Shown here: positions 52,072 through 61,899 of the stretch, in pieces | Position numbering within the stretch: the first letter of the stretch is position 1 | Layout of the letters: each line of letters starts with the position of its first letter | Assembly (NCBI GenBank): GCA_018267655.1 | Contig: JAFDYB010000065.1 | Coordinates: 1-64,000, forward strand | Source of the DNA: Bacteroidota bacterium | Lineage (GTDB): Bacteria; Bacteroidota; Bacteroidia; B-17B0; Aurantibacillaceae | Direction: 5' to 3' | Length of the DNA: 64,000 bases | Made by a program: the position numbers and the translations under genes | Notes under the pieces: model-generated | What the model saw: only the letters and a program-made list of their open reading frames with translations | Told to the model about the DNA's origin: nothing | The model's database searches: none

Positions 52072-53811
52072 ATGAATTCAAAATTTTTACGTACAATAGG
52101 TGCTAGTTTGTCAGTAGCACTAGTTCTTTCAAGCTGCGATGGTTTGGGAAAAATGCTTAAAAAGCAAAAAGAAATACAATACTCAATTACCCCAAACCCC
52201 ATTGAAATGCATGGCGACAGCGTTCAATTTAGTGCAAGCGGTAAATTTAGCCCAAAATTATTTGCTAAAAAAGTAACATTAACTATTACACCAATGGTTA
52301 AGGGTAACGGTGGCGTTGAAAAATCGTTAAAACCAATTGTATTGGTAGGTGAAAAAGCTACTGGAAGCGGTCAAAAAATAGCCTACACAACAGGTGGCTC
52401 GTTTAACTATACGTCTGAAAAATTTGCTTATGAGCCGGGTATTCGTAATGCAAAGGTTTTAATAAAAGCTGTTGGCCAAGTTAAAAAGAAAACAAAAGAG
52501 TTTAATCCGGTTGAAATTGCCGATGGAACAAATGCAACGCCTTTATTGGTTCGCAATGATGAAAAAGGAATGTGGGCAAAAGATAATTTTGTGAAAACAA
52601 CTCCGGCTAATCAGTCAACGCATATCTATTACGCAATTAATCAGTCGAATGTTCGCCCTGGTGAAATGAAATCGGAAGAGATGAAGGCGTTTAATGAGTT
52701 TATTAAAACAAATATTAACTCACAGTGGTATGAGTTTAAAGGTATTAGCGTTTCTGCATACGCATCTCCAGACGGAGAAACCGATAAAAATGAAAACTTA
52801 GCAAAAGATCGTGCAAAATCGGGTTCAGCAGCAGTAATGTCTGAATTTGGAAAAAACAAAAACAAAGATCAAAAGTTTGGAAAAACAAAAGATCAATATG
52901 TAGTTGGGACTACTAATGAAGATTGGGCTGGTTTTAAAACCTTGATGGAGCAGTCAACAATGGCAGATAAAGATTTAATTTTACGTGTGTTAACAATGTA
53001 CAACGATCCAAATCAGCGCCGTAAAGAAATTAAAAACTTATCAAAAACTTATGTTGAGTTAGCTGAAAAAGTATTACCAAAATTACGCCGTTCAGAAGTT
53101 ACTGTTAATGTAGATAAAAAGTCTCGTACCGATGAGCAAATTACAAAGTTAATGGTTAGCAACCCTGATAGCTTAAACGTAGAAGAATTGTTGTATGGCG
53201 CAAGCTTAACAAATGATATAAACACAAAATTACAAGTGTGCAAGTCTGCTGAAAAACAATTTGCATCTGACTGGAGAACTTCAAACAACGTAGGGGTTGT
53301 ATTGCTAATGCAAAATAAGGTAACAGAAGCTTCAGATGCCTTTAAACGTGCCGAAAAAGCAGGAAGCAGTCAGCCGGCTGTTTACAATAACTTAGGTATC
53401 ATTGAAGCAAAAAATGGTAATCGTATTCAAGCGCGTGAGTTATACAAAAAAGCAGGCGGTTCAGTGGAATCAAAATATAACATGGGAATTTTAGATATTC
53501 GCGATGGTAAATACAGCGATGCTGTTAGTAACTTTGGAGATGCTAAAAATGTAAATAAAGCCTTATCGCAACTATTAACAGGCGCTGCAGGGTCAGTTAA
53601 CTCTACACTTGATGCAGGTAATGATAAAGATTCAGCATATGGATTTTATTTACGTGCAGTAGCTGCTGCTCGCAGTGCAAATAATGCTGATGCTATTTCA
53701 AACTTAAAGAAAGCAATTGAAAAAAATGGCTCGTTAAAAGCATGGGCTAAAGATGACGTAGAATTTATTAAAATGCGCTCTGACAGTGGGTTTACAGGTT
53801 TAACAAACTAA
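52072..53811 (+). CDS. Lipoprotein with OmpA-like and tetratricopeptide regions
   Basis: 579 residues. Lipobox VLSSCDG (C22), beta-rich N-terminal domain about 30-170, an OmpA-like middle (GISVSAYASPDGETDKNENL with AKDRAKSGSAAVM) and C-terminal TPR-like repeats from about 400 (WRTSNNVGVVLLMQNKVTEA; AVYNNLGIIEAKNGNRIQAR). Probably a periplasmic envelope protein; function unknown. -7 element TATTTTTG at 52033-52040; terminator at 53829-53858. Confidence 0.8.
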   Translation: MNSKFLRTIGASLSVALVLSSCDGLGKMLKKQKEIQYSITPNPIEMHGDSVQFSASGKFSPKLFAKKVTLTITPMVKGNGGVEKSLKPIVLVGEKATGSGQKIAYTTGGSFNYTSEKFAYEPGIRNAKVLIKAVGQVKKKTKEFNPVEIADGTNATPLLVRNDEKGMWAKDNFVKTTPANQSTHIYYAINQSNVRPGEMKSEEMKAFNEFIKTNINSQWYEFKGISVSAYASPDGETDKNENLAKDRAKSGSAAVMSEFGKNKNKDQKFGKTKDQYVVGTTNEDWAGFKTLMEQSTMADKDLILRVLTMYNDPNQRRKEIKNLSKTYVELAEKVLPKLRRSEVTVNVDKKSRTDEQITKLMVSNPDSLNVEELLYGASLTNDINTKLQVCKSAEKQFASDWRTSNNVGVVLLMQNKVTEASDAFKRAEKAGSSQPAVYNNLGIIEAKNGNRIQARELYKKAGGSVESKYNMGILDIRDGKYSDAVSNFGDAKNVNKALSQLLTGAAGSVNSTLDAGNDKDSAYGFYLRAVAAARSANNADAISNLKKAIEKNGSLKAWAKDDVEFIKMRSDSGFTGLTN

Positions 53812-53828
53812 CATATTTATATTCCTAT

Positions 53829-53858
53829 AAAAAGCCAAGCTAATTTAGCTTGGCTTTT
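53829..53858 (+). terminator. Terminator after the TPR lipoprotein
   Basis: AAAAAGCCAAGCTAA (from 53829) pairs with TTAGCTTGGCTTTTT, a near-perfect stem of about 13 bp with a 3-5 nt loop and a T8 run. Confidence 0.9.
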
Positions 53859-53951
53859 TTTTAATAAAAAACACAATTATAAAAAGCAATTTGTTAGTTA
53901 ATTTCAATTATTGCTAAGTTTTGCTTTAAACTAAAATATACTTTTATTTTA

Positions 53952-55322
53952 ATGGGAAAACAAAGGGTACACTTAATAGCTATTGGAGGAAGCGCTATGC
54001 ACAACATGGCCTTAGCATTACACGAAAAAAACTATATAGTAACAGGCAGTGACGATGAAATTAATGAGCCAAGTAAAAGCAGGCTTGCGCTAGCCGGTTT
54101 GTTACCGGAAAAAATAGGTTGGTTTCCTGATAAAATTACAAAGGATATTGATGCCGTAATACTTGGCATGCACGCTAGAGAAGATAATTTTGAGTTGATA
54201 AAAGCGAAAGAATTGGGCTTAAAAATTTACTCTTATCCGGAGTATGTGTACGAGGCAACAAAAAATAAAACAAGAATAGTTATTGGTGGAAGTCATGGCA
54301 AAACATCTATTACGGCAATGATTTTACATGTGCTACATTATTACAAAATTGAGTCAGATTACTTAATAGGCGCTCAACTCGAAGGCTTTAAAACAATGGT
54401 AAATTTTAGCAATACTTCAAAAATTGCTGTAATAGAAGGCGACGAGTACCTAGCTTCACCAATTGACAGGCGACCTAAATTTCATTTATACAAACCTAAT
54501 ATTGCAGTATTAAGCGGAATTGCATGGGATCACATTAATGTATTCCCAACCTTTGATGTGTACAAAAAACAATTTGAAATATTTATTGAATTGATTGAAA
54601 AAAATGGTGCGCTTATTTATTGTGATGAAGACGAAAATTTGAAAATTATTGCCGAAAAAGAATATCCTAATTCGTTGAAAAAAATACCTTATGCTGTGTT
54701 GCCTTATGTTATAAATGATGGTATTACATCTATTTTACAAGATGGTAAAAAGTATGAGATACAAATATTTGGAGAACATAATTTAATGAATTTAAATGCG
54801 GCAATGAATGTTTGTGCGCTTTTAAATATTGATGCTGCCATGTTTTTAAAGGCTATTGCCGGTTTTAAAGGAGCAGCAAAACGGCTTGAGCTTGTTTATA
54901 AAAACAGTACATTTTCTTTCTTTAAAGATTTTGCGCACTCTCCCTCAAAACTTAAGGCAACAACTAACGCAGTAAAAGAACAATTTAAAAATAGAAGTAT
55001 TACAGCCTGTATGGAGTTACATACATTTAGCAGTTTAACTAATGAGTTTTTGCTTGAGTATAAAAATTGTATGGATTATGCCGATGAGGCGATAGTATAT
55101 TTTAATCCTCACACTATTGAACATAAAAAACTTAAACCAATTACAATTGATCAAGTAAAAAATGCGTTTGCAAGAAATGACATTAACGTTTTTACCGATA
55201 GCCTAGAACTTCAAAAATATTTAATAAGTCAGCATTGGAGTAACAAGGTTTTATTAATGATGAGCAGTGGTAATTTTGATGGAATAGATTTTACTAATCT
55301 TTCGCAAAAATTAATAATGTAA
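53952..55322 (+). CDS. mpl: Mpl-like UDP-MurNAc:tripeptide ligase
   Basis: 456 residues. Mur ligase N-domain (VHLIAIGGSAMHNMALALHE), ATP loop VIGGSHGKTSI, central VIEGDEYLASPIDRR, and C-domain (GAAKRLELVYKNSTFSFFKD with FAHSPSKLKAT). The absence of the first Rossmann domain of MurC and the overall pattern fit Mpl, which recycles murein tripeptide onto UDP-MurNAc. Bacteroidota relatives are often annotated as peptidoglycan synthetase. Confidence 0.88.
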   Translation: MGKQRVHLIAIGGSAMHNMALALHEKNYIVTGSDDEINEPSKSRLALAGLLPEKIGWFPDKITKDIDAVILGMHAREDNFELIKAKELGLKIYSYPEYVYEATKNKTRIVIGGSHGKTSITAMILHVLHYYKIESDYLIGAQLEGFKTMVNFSNTSKIAVIEGDEYLASPIDRRPKFHLYKPNIAVLSGIAWDHINVFPTFDVYKKQFEIFIELIEKNGALIYCDEDENLKIIAEKEYPNSLKKIPYAVLPYVINDGITSILQDGKKYEIQIFGEHNLMNLNAAMNVCALLNIDAAMFLKAIAGFKGAAKRLELVYKNSTFSFFKDFAHSPSKLKATTNAVKEQFKNRSITACMELHTFSSLTNEFLLEYKNCMDYADEAIVYFNPHTIEHKKLKPITIDQVKNAFARNDINVFTDSLELQKYLISQHWSNKVLLMMSSGNFDGIDFTNLSQKLIM

Positions 55323-55326
55323 TTCA

Positions 55327-55359
55327 GGCTTAACTTTGCTGTTTAGCCAGCTTTTTTTT
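55327..55359 (+). terminator. Terminator of the Mpl gene inside the DedA 3' end
   Basis: GGCTTAAC (55327-55334) pairs with GTTTAGCC (55341-55348) with one mismatch, followed by a T8 run (55352-55359). It overlaps the last codons of the convergent DedA gene. Confidence 0.55.
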
Positions 55360-55977
55360 AAGTAGTGTAATTAACACAGGCGCTATTGAAATTAGAACAA
55401 TTCCAATGCAAACCAAGTCTATTCGTTTGCGTATAAACTCAACTTCGCCAAGCAAATAACCGGCTGTAGTTAAACTACCTATCCATAAAGCACCACCTAT
55501 AATATCAAAAGTTAAATATTTTCGGTAGTTCATTTTTCCAATACCTGCTGCAAATGGGGCAAAGGTTCGAATAAAGGGTACAAACCTTGCCAAGACAATT
55601 GCTTTAACGCCATATTTTTCAAAAAAATCTTCGGTTTTAGTTAAATATTCTTTTTTTACAATAGCTTTTCCTCTTAGTTTTAAGTTAAAAACTTTTAAGC
55701 CAAAGGTTCTGCCAATCCAATAATTACAATTATCACCCAAAACAGCAGCTGCAAATAAAAGCAAAAATAAATAGCTAATATTTAGCATACCACTTCTGGC
55801 GAAAAAACCGGCTACAAAAAGTAGTGAGTCGCCGGGTAAAAAGGGCATAGCTACCAGGCCGGTTTCAATAAAAATAATTAAAAATAAAATAGCATATATG
55901 GCAAGGCCATAGTTATTAAATATCCACTGAAAGTTTTCGATACTTAGTGGCCAAAGGTGTTTAAAAATTTCAATCAT
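55330..55977 (-). CDS. DedA family membrane protein
   Basis: 215 residues. SNARE-associated/DedA signature FIETGLVAMPFLPGDSLLFV with AGFFARSG, then ARFVPFIRTFAPFAAGIGKM, and about five TM segments. DedA proteins act in lipid-carrier recycling and membrane homeostasis. It follows the rhodanese gene by 9 bp. Confidence 0.9.
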   Translation of the reverse strand: MIEIFKHLWPLSIENFQWIFNNYGLAIYAILFLIIFIETGLVAMPFLPGDSLLFVAGFFARSGMLNISYLFLLLFAAAVLGDNCNYWIGRTFGLKVFNLKLRGKAIVKKEYLTKTEDFFEKYGVKAIVLARFVPFIRTFAPFAAGIGKMNYRKYLTFDIIGGALWIGSLTTAGYLLGEVEFIRKRIDLVCIGIVLISIAPVLITLLKKKLAKQQS

Positions 55978-55986
55978 GTTTTTTAG

Positions 55987-56292
55987 TTACTTGTTTGGGA
56001 ATGTTTGTAAAAATTCTACAATACCTCCTCTTAAATTGTAGAGGTTGTTAAATCCGAATTGGTTTTCAAGGGCGTTAATTACGGAGGCGCTGCGTTTTCC
56101 GCTGCGACAGTGAAAGATAACTTGTTTTGTTTTACTCACTTTGTCAACGTTATCCATTATTTCGCCCATTGGAATTAAATCTCCGTTTATATTGCTTTCT
56201 TCGTGTTCGTATTCTTCGCGAACGTCTATCAGTTGAAAGTCAACGTTTTTATCAATAAGATATTTTAATTCATCGGCAGTTATTTCTTTCAT
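55987..56292 (-). CDS. Rhodanese-like sulfurtransferase domain protein
   Basis: 101 residues, single rhodanese domain: LIDVREEYEHEESNI (CH2-like) and active-site loop FHCRSGKRSA with the catalytic Cys in a six-residue loop, as in sulfur-transferring members. It sits in a unit with ComA-like and DedA genes, so a sulfur-related role is possible but unproven. Confidence 0.9.
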   Translation of the reverse strand: MKEITADELKYLIDKNVDFQLIDVREEYEHEESNINGDLIPMGEIMDNVDKVSKTKQVIFHCRSGKRSASVINALENQFGFNNLYNLRGGIVEFLQTFPNK

Positions 56293-56314
56293 TATAGAGG
56301 TTTTTATTAAGAGA

Positions 56315-57124
56315 TTAAATTTCTGTTTTTAGTTCAGGCGGTAAAAATGCAAAAAAAGTATCGCCCCTTAAGCCTAATCGCAGTGTTTCTGTAGGAATAA
56401 CATCGTCAACTGCTATGTTTCCTAAATTTACATTACTGCCAAACAATTTTATAAAATATGCTTGTTGGCTTTTTTGAGGGGTTTCCCAAATTATATTTTC
56501 AAGTTTAACTTTATTTACGATGCGGTTAATGAGTAGGGCATGAGCACTTCCGTTTTTATGAAAAATTCCAACGGTGCCACTTTCGCGTGCTTCGGCAATT
56601 ACTTTAAAGGAACCTGCTTTTAGTTCAGCCTCCATCATTTTTATCCAACGTTGTGGGTGTATAATTACGCCTTCTTCTTTACTGCCAACCTCGCTTAATA
56701 CTGTGAAGTTTTTAGAAAGTATAGAAATGTATTCGCATTTTTTTTCGTGATTTAGGGTAATACTGCCATCGCTTACTTCGCAGCTTTTGAGTCCTAGTTC
56801 GGAAACATAATCAACATAGGCTTGAAATTGATTGCGTATAACAAAAGCTTCAAATAAGGTTCCGCCAACATAAACGTTGATGTTGTTGTCTTGGTATAAT
56901 TTTATTTTTTCTTTTACATTATTTGAAACCAATGAAGTTCCAAATCCAAGTTTAATAAAATCAACGTATTTCCCTGACGCACTAACTAAATCTTCGGCTT
57001 GTCTTAAACTAAGGCCTTTGTCCATTACCATTGTAATTCCGTTGCTACGAGGGTTTTGAGTTCGTTCGGGTAAGTATTTAAGTGGTGAATGGCTCACTTT
57101 TTTAGTTTTAGGTGTTTCTATCAT
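56315..57124 (-). CDS. Phosphosulfolactate synthase (ComA) family protein
   Basis: 269 residues of the ComA TIM-barrel family: RSNGITMVMDKGLSLRQAED, VDFIKLGFGTSLVSNN, VYVGGTLFEAFVIR, VLSEVGSKEEG, VIAEARESGTVG. The archaeal enzyme adds sulfite to PEP to start coenzyme M synthesis. In Bacteroidota the same reaction could feed sulfolactate or cysteate, for example for sulfonolipids (inference). It overlaps the TPR gene stop (57108-57124), so translation is coupled. Confidence 0.85.
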   Translation of the reverse strand: MIETPKTKKVSHSPLKYLPERTQNPRSNGITMVMDKGLSLRQAEDLVSASGKYVDFIKLGFGTSLVSNNVKEKIKLYQDNNINVYVGGTLFEAFVIRNQFQAYVDYVSELGLKSCEVSDGSITLNHEKKCEYISILSKNFTVLSEVGSKEEGVIIHPQRWIKMMEAELKAGSFKVIAEARESGTVGIFHKNGSAHALLINRIVNKVKLENIIWETPQKSQQAYFIKLFGSNVNLGNIAVDDVIPTETLRLGLRGDTFFAFLPPELKTEI

Positions 57125-58535
57125 TGTAAAGAGAGATTAAATTTATTAATTCGTTATCGTTAACCAAAACGGGGGCGTATTCAAAAATAGTATTGTATGC
57201 ATCGTAATTTAGGCTAAGTCCTCTTGCTATAAAGTCGATAGCATCTTTTTTGTTTTTATTTTCTATTAATAAAACGCCCATTCGGTAGTATAGTTCTGCT
57301 GAGGTTGGGTGTTTTTTTATACCCTCCAGTATTACGTTTAGGGCATCATTTAGCTGACCAAGTGTTCGTAGAACGTTGCTATAGTCGAGATACACGTCGT
57401 GGCGCTCGTATTCTAATTCAATAACTCTTTCAAAAGCTAAAATAGATTCTTCTAAAAAACCTATTCGTTCATTTATTTGCGCAAAAACATACCAAGACTC
57501 TGCATCATTTGGATTAATTTCAATAGCCTTTTTAGCGTAGTGGATACCTTCGGTTGATCTGTTCATTGCATCGAGAACTACGCCAATTCCGAGCCAAGCA
57601 TCGGCATTAGCGGGGTCTAGTTTTACGCATTTATTGTAATTAACTAAAGCGTTTTCGAATTTATGAAGGCTTTCGTAGCATTCGCCAATATAAAAGTAGG
57701 TGCTTGGGTCACCTTCTTCGTGCTTAAATGTTTCTTTGTAGCATGATATAGCATCTTCATAGCGCTCGAGTTGAGCGAGCGAATTAGCTTTATTAAAATA
57801 GGCAGAGCTAAATTTTTCGTTAATTGCTAAAGCATAATCGTAAGCATCAATTGCTTTTTCAAATAAACTTAATCTGTTGTAGGCTAAGCCTAAGTTAAAC
57901 CATGCAAAATAGCTGTATGGGTGTTTGTCTATATAATTCTCAAAAAATGCAACGGCTTGCTCACTTTTTCCCGTTAAATCAAAGCAAAGAGAAAGTTCGT
58001 TTAGAGCCACTTCGTTTTTTGAGTTATATTGCAGTGCCTTTTTTAAATAATACATGGCATCTAATGGTTTTTCTTCGTTTAAAAATTCAACGCCTAATGC
58101 AATGTACACCTCGTCTTTATTTTCAGAGAGAGGCAATGCTTTTTTATAATTCTCAATAGCTTGTTCGCCCAAACCTATTTGGCTATATATGTAACCGCGC
58201 GCCATATACAATTCGAAGTTATTTGACTCAAATTGTTCTACTTGATTAAGAACGTTTAAAGCTTCGTGCGTAAAGTGTTGAGAGGATAGATATTGTGCGT
58301 AACGGATTTTAATTATGCCCGAGTATGGATATCGCTCAAGAGCATAATCAATAGCTTTTTTTGCCATTTCGTAATTAAACCAATTTAAGTAGTAATCAAT
58401 AATTTCTTCTAATTGATCGGCATCAAAAAAGCAGGTTTTGTTCTCAGAAATCATTGCTTCAAAGTTTTTTAAGCTTTCTTCAAAATCATTTCCATTATCA
58501 AAATCATCGTTATTATCATCAAAATCTCTCTGCAT
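57108..58535 (-). CDS. Tetratricopeptide repeat protein
   Basis: About 475 residues from ATG 58535 (MQRDFDDNNDDFDNG); in-frame alternatives at 58574 (ATG) and 58595 (TTG) add 13-20 residues. The acidic N-terminus is followed by about 12 TPR units (AWFNLGLAYNRLSLFEKAID; STYFYIGECYESLHKFENAL; AWLGIGVVLDAMNRSTEGIH). A cytosolic scaffold; this TPR family is broadly conserved in Bacteroidota, partner unknown. First gene of the unit with ComA, rhodanese and DedA. Confidence 0.88.
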   Translation of the reverse strand: MQRDFDDNNDDFDNGNDFEESLKNFEAMISENKTCFFDADQLEEIIDYYLNWFNYEMAKKAIDYALERYPYSGIIKIRYAQYLSSQHFTHEALNVLNQVEQFESNNFELYMARGYIYSQIGLGEQAIENYKKALPLSENKDEVYIALGVEFLNEEKPLDAMYYLKKALQYNSKNEVALNELSLCFDLTGKSEQAVAFFENYIDKHPYSYFAWFNLGLAYNRLSLFEKAIDAYDYALAINEKFSSAYFNKANSLAQLERYEDAISCYKETFKHEEGDPSTYFYIGECYESLHKFENALVNYNKCVKLDPANADAWLGIGVVLDAMNRSTEGIHYAKKAIEINPNDAESWYVFAQINERIGFLEESILAFERVIELEYERHDVYLDYSNVLRTLGQLNDALNVILEGIKKHPTSAELYYRMGVLLIENKNKKDAIDFIARGLSLNYDAYNTIFEYAPVLVNDNELINLISLYNDRNT

Positions 58536-58684
58536 ATAATTTTTATAATATAAAATTACATCATTTTTTGTCATAAAATAATTTGATTTTTTCAAAAAAA
58601 ATATTACTTAACTTAATTTAATGATTAACATGTACTTAAATAGGATTTTAGAATATTATTTTTATAATTTTAGACCGTTAATTT

Positions 58685-59455
58685 ATGGATAAAAGAGCTG
58701 AAGCATTTTTGCGCTTACTTAAAATAATGGACGATTTGCGCGAGCGATGTCCATGGGATAAAAAACAAACTATTGAAAGTATTAGACATTTAACTATTGA
58801 AGAAACATTTGAGTTAAGTGATGCCATTTTAAAAGGAAATTTAGATGAAATAAAAAAGGAGCTGGGCGACATATTACTCCACATTGTTTTTTATAGCAAA
58901 ATTGCGTCTGAAACAAATAATTTTAATATTGCTGATGTTATAAATGCCTTGTGCGAAAAACTAATTTATCGCCACCCACATATTTATGGTGATGTAAAAG
59001 CAGATAACGAAGACGATGTGAAAAAGAATTGGGAGCAGTTAAAGCAAGTTGAAAAAAATGGGAACAAAACGCTATTGAGCGGAGTACCTAAAAGTATGCC
59101 GGCTTTGTTAAAAGCATACCGCATTCAAGAAAAGGTAAAAGCTGTAGGTTTTGACTGGGAAGAACCCTCGCAAGTTTACGACAAGGTAAAAGAAGAGTTA
59201 AACGAGTTTGAAATAGAACGAAAAAAAGGAAATATTCAAGCGGCTCAAAAGGAATTTGGTGACGTTTTATTTTCGTTAATAAATTATGCTCGCTTTATTA
59301 ATATTAATCCGGAAGATGCGCTAGAGCACACAAATCAAAAATTTATTAAACGTTTTAATTATATGGAAGAAAAAGTTAAATCGCTTAACAAACAAATTGC
59401 AGATTGTAAACTTGATGAATTAGATAAGTATTGGAACGAAGCAAAAAAAATATAA
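58685..59455 (+). CDS. mazG: Nucleoside triphosphate pyrophosphohydrolase MazG
   Basis: 256 residues, two MazG modules: LRERCPWDKKQTIESIRHLT with EETFELSDAI and LGDILLHIVFYSKIA; and VKEELNEFEIERKKGN with EFGDVLFSLINYAR. The EExxE/ExxD metal sites are intact. It hydrolyses (d)NTPs to monophosphates. Its stop overlaps the next ATG (TAATG). Confidence 0.94.
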   Translation: MDKRAEAFLRLLKIMDDLRERCPWDKKQTIESIRHLTIEETFELSDAILKGNLDEIKKELGDILLHIVFYSKIASETNNFNIADVINALCEKLIYRHPHIYGDVKADNEDDVKKNWEQLKQVEKNGNKTLLSGVPKSMPALLKAYRIQEKVKAVGFDWEEPSQVYDKVKEELNEFEIERKKGNIQAAQKEFGDVLFSLINYARFININPEDALEHTNQKFIKRFNYMEEKVKSLNKQIADCKLDELDKYWNEAKKI

Positions 59456-60108
59456 TGCGCGCGTTTATTAAACAAAATAGTTTTGTTGCCTTTTTATACT
59501 TAACGGTGTTTTGGTTTGCATTATTTTTAATTTTAAATAATGATAAGTATGAACTTCATTCAAAAATAAATACAGTAGTAGGAAACATTTTTTTTGATAC
59601 TTTTTTTTATTTTATAACGTATTTAGGCGACGGACGTTTTTTGCCTCTTTTGCTAATTCCCATTTTTTTATATAATGTAAGGCTTGGGATTATTTGTACA
59701 ATAACTTTTTTAATATCGGCGGGGTTTACAACTATTTTAAAATACAGTTTTTTTGAAGGAGTTGATCGCCCTTCTTTTGTCTTTGATTGGGTAGTTAAGA
59801 AAAAGCTTGTTTTTGTAGAAGGCCTTGAACTCCACATCCACAATAGCTTTCCTAGTGGACACGCAACTCAAATTTTTGCGATTTTTACACCAATTATTTT
59901 TTTTACAAATAAGCAATGGGTAAAAATAGCTTGGCTCGCATTAGCTTTAATAGCATCATTTAGTAGAGTTTATTTATCGCAACATTGGTTAAACGACATT
60001 ACCTTTGGAAGCCTAATTAGTTTTGTTTTTGCTTGCTTATTTTATACATATATTGTTCACACAAAAAAACTAAATAAATTTAACTGTCAATTACATAAGT
60101 TATTTTAA
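59455..60108 (+). CDS. PAP2 family phosphatase
   Basis: About 217 residues from ATG 59455, which overlaps the mazG stop. PAP2 motifs: KYSFFEGVDRPSF (KX6RP), NSFPSGHATQ (PSGH) and SRVYLSQHWLND (SRX5H). Six TM helices. Likely acts on undecaprenyl- or lipid phosphates at the periplasmic face. The following glycosyltransferase is in the same unit. Confidence 0.92.
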   Translation: MRAFIKQNSFVAFLYLTVFWFALFLILNNDKYELHSKINTVVGNIFFDTFFYFITYLGDGRFLPLLLIPIFLYNVRLGIICTITFLISAGFTTILKYSFFEGVDRPSFVFDWVVKKKLVFVEGLELHIHNSFPSGHATQIFAIFTPIIFFTNKQWVKIAWLALALIASFSRVYLSQHWLNDITFGSLISFVFACLFYTYIVHTKKLNKFNCQLHKLF

Positions 60109-60152
60109 ATAAAGTTGTACATAGTCGTTTTGGTATCCCGCTAATTATTTTT

Positions 60153-61826
60153 TTGTTTGTTAGCCTGGTGTTTTTACCGTTTATTGGTAATTGCCATTTG
60201 TTTGATTGGGACGAAGTAAATTTTGCAGAGTGTGCCCGGGAAATGATTGTCTCAAAAAATTATAGCGAAGTGCAATTAAATTACCGACCTTTTTGGGAAA
60301 AACCACCTTTGTTTATTTGGTTTGAGGCCGCTTGTATGAAAGCTTTTGGCGTAAACGAATTTAGCGCGCGTTTGCCAAATGTTATTTGTGCTTTTTTTAC
60401 AATGCTTACCTTGTTTAACATAGGTAAAAAAGTTTATTCAAATAAATTTGGTTTGTTGTGGGCGGCAACCTTTTCGGCAATGCTTTTACCACATTTGTAT
60501 TTTAAATCAGGTTTAATTGACCCTTGGTTTAACCTTTTTATATTGCTTTCAATTTATTATTCAATAAATTATTTAAGCAACAGCGGCTTTGCTAAAGTAA
60601 AATGGGCACTATTATCGGCTTTGTTTATTGGTTTTGCAGTGCTTACAAAAGGACCGGTAGCTTTATTAATACTAGGCTCATCTGTTTTTATAACAATTCT
60701 TTTCGCTAAAGAAGTTAAACAAATTATTTCTTTTCATTTTTTATTTTATGTTTTGGTAATAGCACTTATAAGCTCAACATGGTTTTTAATGTTATATTTT
60801 ACAGGCAACTCACATATAATTACCGAGTTCTTAAACTATCAAATTAGATTATTAAAAACAGGTGATGCCGGTCATGAGGGGCCTATTTTTTATCATGTGT
60901 TTGTATTACTAATTGGATGTTTTCCTTTTTCTCTTTTATTTATAGAAGGGATAAAAAAGAAAATACAAAACAATGATTTTCAGAAAAAAACTAATATCAT
61001 TATGCTTGCTTCGTTTTTTATAGTACTAATTGTATTCTCGATAGTTAAAACAAAAATTGTACACTACTCATCATTTTGCTATTTTGGATTAAGTTTTTTT
61101 TCAACTCAATTTTTAGTAAATTACGCTAAAGAAAAAACGATTTCGTCAAATTATAAATTAGGTTATATTCTTATTTCATTAGTAATGACGCTGGTATTGC
61201 TAGCCGTAAGTTGTTTAAATTACATTAAACCCTATCTGCTTAATTTAAATATAATAAATGACGAGATTGCTGTTGAGTTATTAAAAACAGATGTAAATAA
61301 CTCTTTGTTTGAAATAATAACAGTTGTTTTATTTATTACATCTTCAGTTTTATTTTATCGAGTTTTGTTTTATAAAAAAACTAAAATGCTGTATGTTTCA
61401 ATAGCAACTTTTATTTTATTTTTGTTTACAAGCATTTTGTTTTTTGTTCCAAAAGCAGAAATGTTTGTGCAAAATTCAGCTATTCAATTCTATAAAAGTG
61501 TTTCAGATAAAAAATGTTACATCGAAACAAAAGGCTTTAAAAGTTATGCGTATTTATTTTACAGTAACCGCCAACCAAGTGATTACACAAATGCAGAGCA
61601 AATAAAGTATATAAATGCGTTTTTTAAAGATCCGGCGCATAAAATATTTACAATAGACACGTTTTATGGTGGGGCTATTTGCGACTGGATGTCGTGGGGC
61701 AAAATAGACAAACCTGCTTATGTAGTGTGCAGAACAATTGACGAAAAACAATTATTTACAAATCTTGAAATGAGAAAATTATATTCAAAAAACGGTTTTA
61801 GTTTTTTTGTTCGAATGCCTAAATAA
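60153..61826 (+). CDS. Family 39 (ArnT/PMT-like) glycosyltransferase, start uncertain
   Basis: 557 residues from a TTG. GT39 catalytic loop FDWDEVNFAECAREM with Asp/Glu, FWEKPPLFIW, VLTKGPVALLI, and many TM helices; C-terminal periplasmic domain. It transfers a sugar from a lipid carrier to lipid or protein. The frame is open back to 60102 and adds HSRFGIPLIIFLF, the natural first TM; the candidate start there is ATT at 60102, overlapping the PAP2 stop. Confidence 0.88.
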   Translation: MFVSLVFLPFIGNCHLFDWDEVNFAECAREMIVSKNYSEVQLNYRPFWEKPPLFIWFEAACMKAFGVNEFSARLPNVICAFFTMLTLFNIGKKVYSNKFGLLWAATFSAMLLPHLYFKSGLIDPWFNLFILLSIYYSINYLSNSGFAKVKWALLSALFIGFAVLTKGPVALLILGSSVFITILFAKEVKQIISFHFLFYVLVIALISSTWFLMLYFTGNSHIITEFLNYQIRLLKTGDAGHEGPIFYHVFVLLIGCFPFSLLFIEGIKKKIQNNDFQKKTNIIMLASFFIVLIVFSIVKTKIVHYSSFCYFGLSFFSTQFLVNYAKEKTISSNYKLGYILISLVMTLVLLAVSCLNYIKPYLLNLNIINDEIAVELLKTDVNNSLFEIITVVLFITSSVLFYRVLFYKKTKMLYVSIATFILFLFTSILFFVPKAEMFVQNSAIQFYKSVSDKKCYIETKGFKSYAYLFYSNRQPSDYTNAEQIKYINAFFKDPAHKIFTIDTFYGGAICDWMSWGKIDKPAYVVCRTIDEKQLFTNLEMRKLYSKNGFSFFVRMPK

Positions 61827-61899
61827 GCTCTGCCAAATAGTCGGCACATTTACATTGGCATAAATTGTGTACATTAAGGTAAATTTTAATGTATTTTCG

